From CAUYUA01 sp963575675 (GTDB taxonomy: Bacteria > Pseudomonadota > Alphaproteobacteria > Azospirillales > Azospirillaceae), in NCBI GenBank assembly GCA_963575675.1, contig CAUYUA010000204.1, positions 1 to 44,924 on the forward strand: a stretch of 44,924 nt of DNA, given 5' to 3'. The position numbers were made by a program, and so were the translations under genes. Within the stretch, counting starts at the first letter, position 1. Every line of letters begins with the position of its first letter. The notes beneath the pieces were generated by a model that made no database searches, had not been told where the DNA came from, and was given only the letters and a program-made list of their open reading frames with translations. Positions 42,667 through 44,924 of the stretch are shown here, one piece after another.

Positions 42667-44073
42667 ATGATTCTTAATGTATTATCACGCATATTACCCA
42701 AAAGCCTGTCGGGCCGAACGATTCTGGCATTGTTGATTGGGCTTACGACCTCTCATCTTTTAAGCATGACAGTTTATTCGAGCGAAGAACTCGAATTCTT
42801 CATGCAGCTCGATGAGCGCCAAAACATCGATCGCATCGTCGATATTGTGCGCCTCCTTGACGAAATTCCACCGCAGTGGCGTGAACTGGCCGTCAAAGCA
42901 GTGGAACATCCCCCTCTTCATGTCTCAATCACCACCAAGAGCGTCCTTGCGCCAACACTTGGAAACCAAGACGCAGCATTGATCGCCTTATTGCATCGAC
43001 GATTGGAAAAGGATACTCATCGTCAAATCCTTATAACACAAACAGACCTAACGAAACTCAAAGGAAAGTGGTCGCTGTTCCGTTGGATGCAAGGAATCGT
43101 CATCCACCTCATGCACGGTATGACACACAACCAAATCATCCAGGCTTCCATCGAAACACGCGACGGATTATGGATTAATTTTTATAGCCGAATGCCGGAT
43201 TTCCATCCAACTTGGAGCGGACACGCAGCCCAATCCACATTCATCATGGGAATCGCAATTTTATTGTTATCCTTTTGGGTGGTTCACCGATTAACTCGAC
43301 CTCTATCTCGCGTCGCCGCCGCCGCCGAACGCATCGGTCGAGACGTTGACGCCCCACCGCTTCCTGAGACGGGCCCTTTGGAAGTGCGCCTCGTCGCCAA
43401 TGCTTTCAACAAAATGCAAGAGCGTTTACGTCGATTTGTCGAAGATCGCACCCGAATGCTTGCAGCAATATCTCATGACCTCCGAACGCCCATCACTCTG
43501 CTACGCCTACGCACCGAGTTCATTACTGAAAACGAAGAGAAAGTGAGAATTCTCTCCACACTTGACGAAATGGAGACCATGATTGCCGCGACTCTTTCTT
43601 TCGCGCGCGAAGACGCCACAAATGAGCCGAGAATCGTGGTAGACATCGGCGGTCTCTTGTCAAGCATCTGCTATGACATGGCCGACGCAGGATTTCCGGT
43701 TTCGTTCGAACCAACACTGAAAATCCCATTCGATTGCCGCCTTACGGCCATGAAACGCGCCTTCTCCAATCTGATCGACAACGCCGTTAAATATGGAAAA
43801 TCCGCTAAAGTTGCCCTTACGATATCCGACGCAAACCTTATAATATCGGTCGATGACGACGGCCCCGGCATTCCGGAAAGAGAACAAGAGAACGTTTTCG
43901 CCCCCTTTTACCGCATCGAGCCCTCACGAAACACAAGAACAGGAGGAGTCGGCTTAGGTCTCTGTGTCGCACGCACCATCATCCACGCTCATGGCGGCCA
44001 GATACGATTAAAAAATAAAAATGAAGGAGGCCTAAAAGTAGAAGTAATTTTACCCCTTAGAATTATAAAATAA
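42667..44073 (+). CDS. Membrane sensor histidine kinase paired with the OmpR-type regulator
   Basis: 468 residues. TM1 (~17-36) and TM2 (~190-208) frame a ~150-residue periplasmic sensor region containing several His and Met residues (HLMHGMTHNQ). A HAMP linker (HRLTRPLSRVAAAAERIGRD), HisKA with His270 (AAISHDLRTPITLLR) and HATPase (NLIDNAVKYG, DDGPGIPE, GGVGLGLCVAR) follow. The architecture is that of EnvZ/CusS-type kinases. It is co-transcribed with the regulator. The signal is probably periplasmic metal, judged from the neighbours and not from a recognised metal site. Confidence 0.9.
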   Translation: MILNVLSRILPKSLSGRTILALLIGLTTSHLLSMTVYSSEELEFFMQLDERQNIDRIVDIVRLLDEIPPQWRELAVKAVEHPPLHVSITTKSVLAPTLGNQDAALIALLHRRLEKDTHRQILITQTDLTKLKGKWSLFRWMQGIVIHLMHGMTHNQIIQASIETRDGLWINFYSRMPDFHPTWSGHAAQSTFIMGIAILLLSFWVVHRLTRPLSRVAAAAERIGRDVDAPPLPETGPLEVRLVANAFNKMQERLRRFVEDRTRMLAAISHDLRTPITLLRLRTEFITENEEKVRILSTLDEMETMIAATLSFAREDATNEPRIVVDIGGLLSSICYDMADAGFPVSFEPTLKIPFDCRLTAMKRAFSNLIDNAVKYGKSAKVALTISDANLIISVDDDGPGIPEREQENVFAPFYRIEPSRNTRTGGVGLGLCVARTIIHAHGGQIRLKNKNEGGLKVEVILPLRIIK

Positions 44074-44350
44074 TACAAAAGGAAAAAATCTACTGAATTC
44101 GTTTTCTACACACCAGAAATATTCCTATAAACAACAAAAATGTTCAAGAACCCTTCGCCGAACGACGCACGGAGATTTGAATAAAGGAGACCGGGATACG
44201 AAAAGCGCCGGGACCGCAGGAGACGCCGTTGTGAAGTGTGCACCATTCATTTGTATTCTTTCCAACGAGCCCTACGCCGAGTGCTTCTGCGATGCGCGGC
44301 AAAAGGCGCGAGAGAGGAATATTATCCTTGACCCGAGAGCGGACTCATGA
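44074..44350. other. Intergenic region downstream of sensor kinase
   Basis: 277 bp. It begins AT-rich and turns GC-rich after about 44150. The last part may be the eroded upstream portion of the CHAT-domain gene, but no frame can be followed. No terminator is evident. Confidence 0.4.
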
Positions 44351-44860
44351 CATGAACAGAACCAGAATATCAACCTCGTCGCTCTGACGCGCGGCGGCGT
44401 AGTCGATCCACACATTCTCAAACAAGTCCCGTCCCTCCCCGAAACTACCGTCGAATTGAATACACTCTCCAGACACCTTAATACTTCCGAAAGCGCCCTG
44501 TATTTACGCGACCGCGCCACCGTTCCCATGGCGTTACAGGCAAGTCTTAGTCAATACCGCGTCGTCGCCTTCGCCACTCACGCGGGCGTCGCCGGAGAAA
44601 TCAAAGGACTGGCCGAACCGGCGATTATCTTAACGCCTCCCGACACCGCCACGTCGGACAACGACGGCCTCTTGAGAGCCTCGCAAATTGCCAAAGACAT
44701 CAAGCTCAACGCCGACTAGGTGATCTTGTCGGCATGCAACACGGCCTCTCCGGACGGTTCTTCGGGGGCTCCGGGCCTTGTCCGGGTTGGCCCAAAGCGT
44801 TCTTCCTCCGGAGCCCGCGCGCCTTACTGGTGTCTCATACCAACGAGCGTATTGATCGAC
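44351..44860 (+). pseudogene. Decayed CHAT-domain protein
   Basis: The frame open from 44351 reads VDPHILKQVPSLPETTVEL, then YRVVAFATHAGVAGEIKGL (catalytic His region), IILTPPDTATSDNDGLLRAS and KLNAD, then an in-frame TAG at 44717-44719, followed by VILSACNTASPDGSSGAPGL (catalytic Cys region). CHAT proteins normally read NADWVVLSACNT, so the stop replaces Trp. After about 44770 the expected SGLAKAFFYAGARALLVSH sequence can only be followed by changing frame several times. CHAT domains are caspase-like proteases, often behind TPR repeats. This copy is a pseudogene and may extend beyond the window. Confidence 0.8.
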
Positions 44861-44924
44861 TCACATAGAGCTTGCCAACGGTCTCATTTTTCGATTCTCT
44901 ATTTATGGTGAGAGAATGGAGGAT

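Noticed and set aside
1..44924. Genome-wide recoding of TGA or TAG as sense codons
   Set aside because: Many genes here end normally at TGA (for example the ATGA overlaps between kaiB and kaiC and between cusA and cusF), and intact genes lack internal TGA, so TGA is clearly a stop; TAG recoding is kept only as a point to exclude.

Overview
The window looks like accessory DNA of a Gram-negative proteobacterium, most likely an alphaproteobacterium. The signs are RND efflux operons with outer-membrane channels, an ETR1-type sensor kinase and proteobacterial-style kai genes. That placement is inferred from gene content only. Base composition changes visibly along the window. The first ~7 kb and the last ~3 kb are AT-richer, while the kai block (14.7-23.8 kb) and the metal-efflux block (26-39 kb) are GC-rich. 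Together with three complete insertion sequences, this points to a mosaic built by transfer.

Region 1 (1-14.4 kb) holds a possible export locus. It contains a HlyD-like adaptor that runs off the left edge, a gene for an M50 protease fused to a second HlyD-like domain, and, convergently, a 2423-residue surface or secreted protein with six near-identical 114-residue repeats and two LamG-like domains. The M50-HlyD gene is broken three times: by an IS66 element (8-bp target duplication), by an in-frame TGA where the family has Trp, and by an IS3 element (3-bp duplication). Removing both elements on paper restores one 710-codon frame.

Region 2 (14.6-25.3 kb) is the most interesting part. On the minus strand lies a tightly overlapping operon: a receiver-KaiA-like protein, KaiB, KaiC and two receiver-PAS-histidine kinases, one with a degenerate receiver reminiscent of CikA. 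It is followed by a hybrid kinase with an ethylene-receptor (ETR1-type) membrane domain that keeps all the copper/ethylene residues. Divergent from the operon is a MerR-type regulator with the Wx9EH motif of B12 photoreceptors (CarH/LitR). This suggests a clock module wired to light (B12) and ethylene/copper sensing. kaiC carries an in-frame amber codon at codon 441, 67 codons before its ancestral end.

Region 3 (25.6-44.1 kb) is a copper/heavy-metal resistance island. The minus-strand series is DUF411 protein, CzcB-like adaptor, CzcA-like pump, a small periplasmic protein, CusC-like channel, CusB-like adaptor, two small proteins, CusA-like pump and CusF-like chaperone. An OmpR-type regulator and its sensor kinase lie on the plus strand. 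A direct-repeat motif (TGACAAA-CA-GACA) occurs before the regulator, before the operon and before a small exported protein, which suggests one regulon. The DUF411 gene is split in its signal peptide by an IS4-family element (11-bp duplication). Several efflux proteins carry tandem in-frame expansions. A second small exported-protein gene is broken by a 105-bp run of four abutting perfect hairpins.

The right edge (44.35 kb to end) holds a decaying CHAT-domain gene. No tRNA, rRNA or CRISPR was seen.
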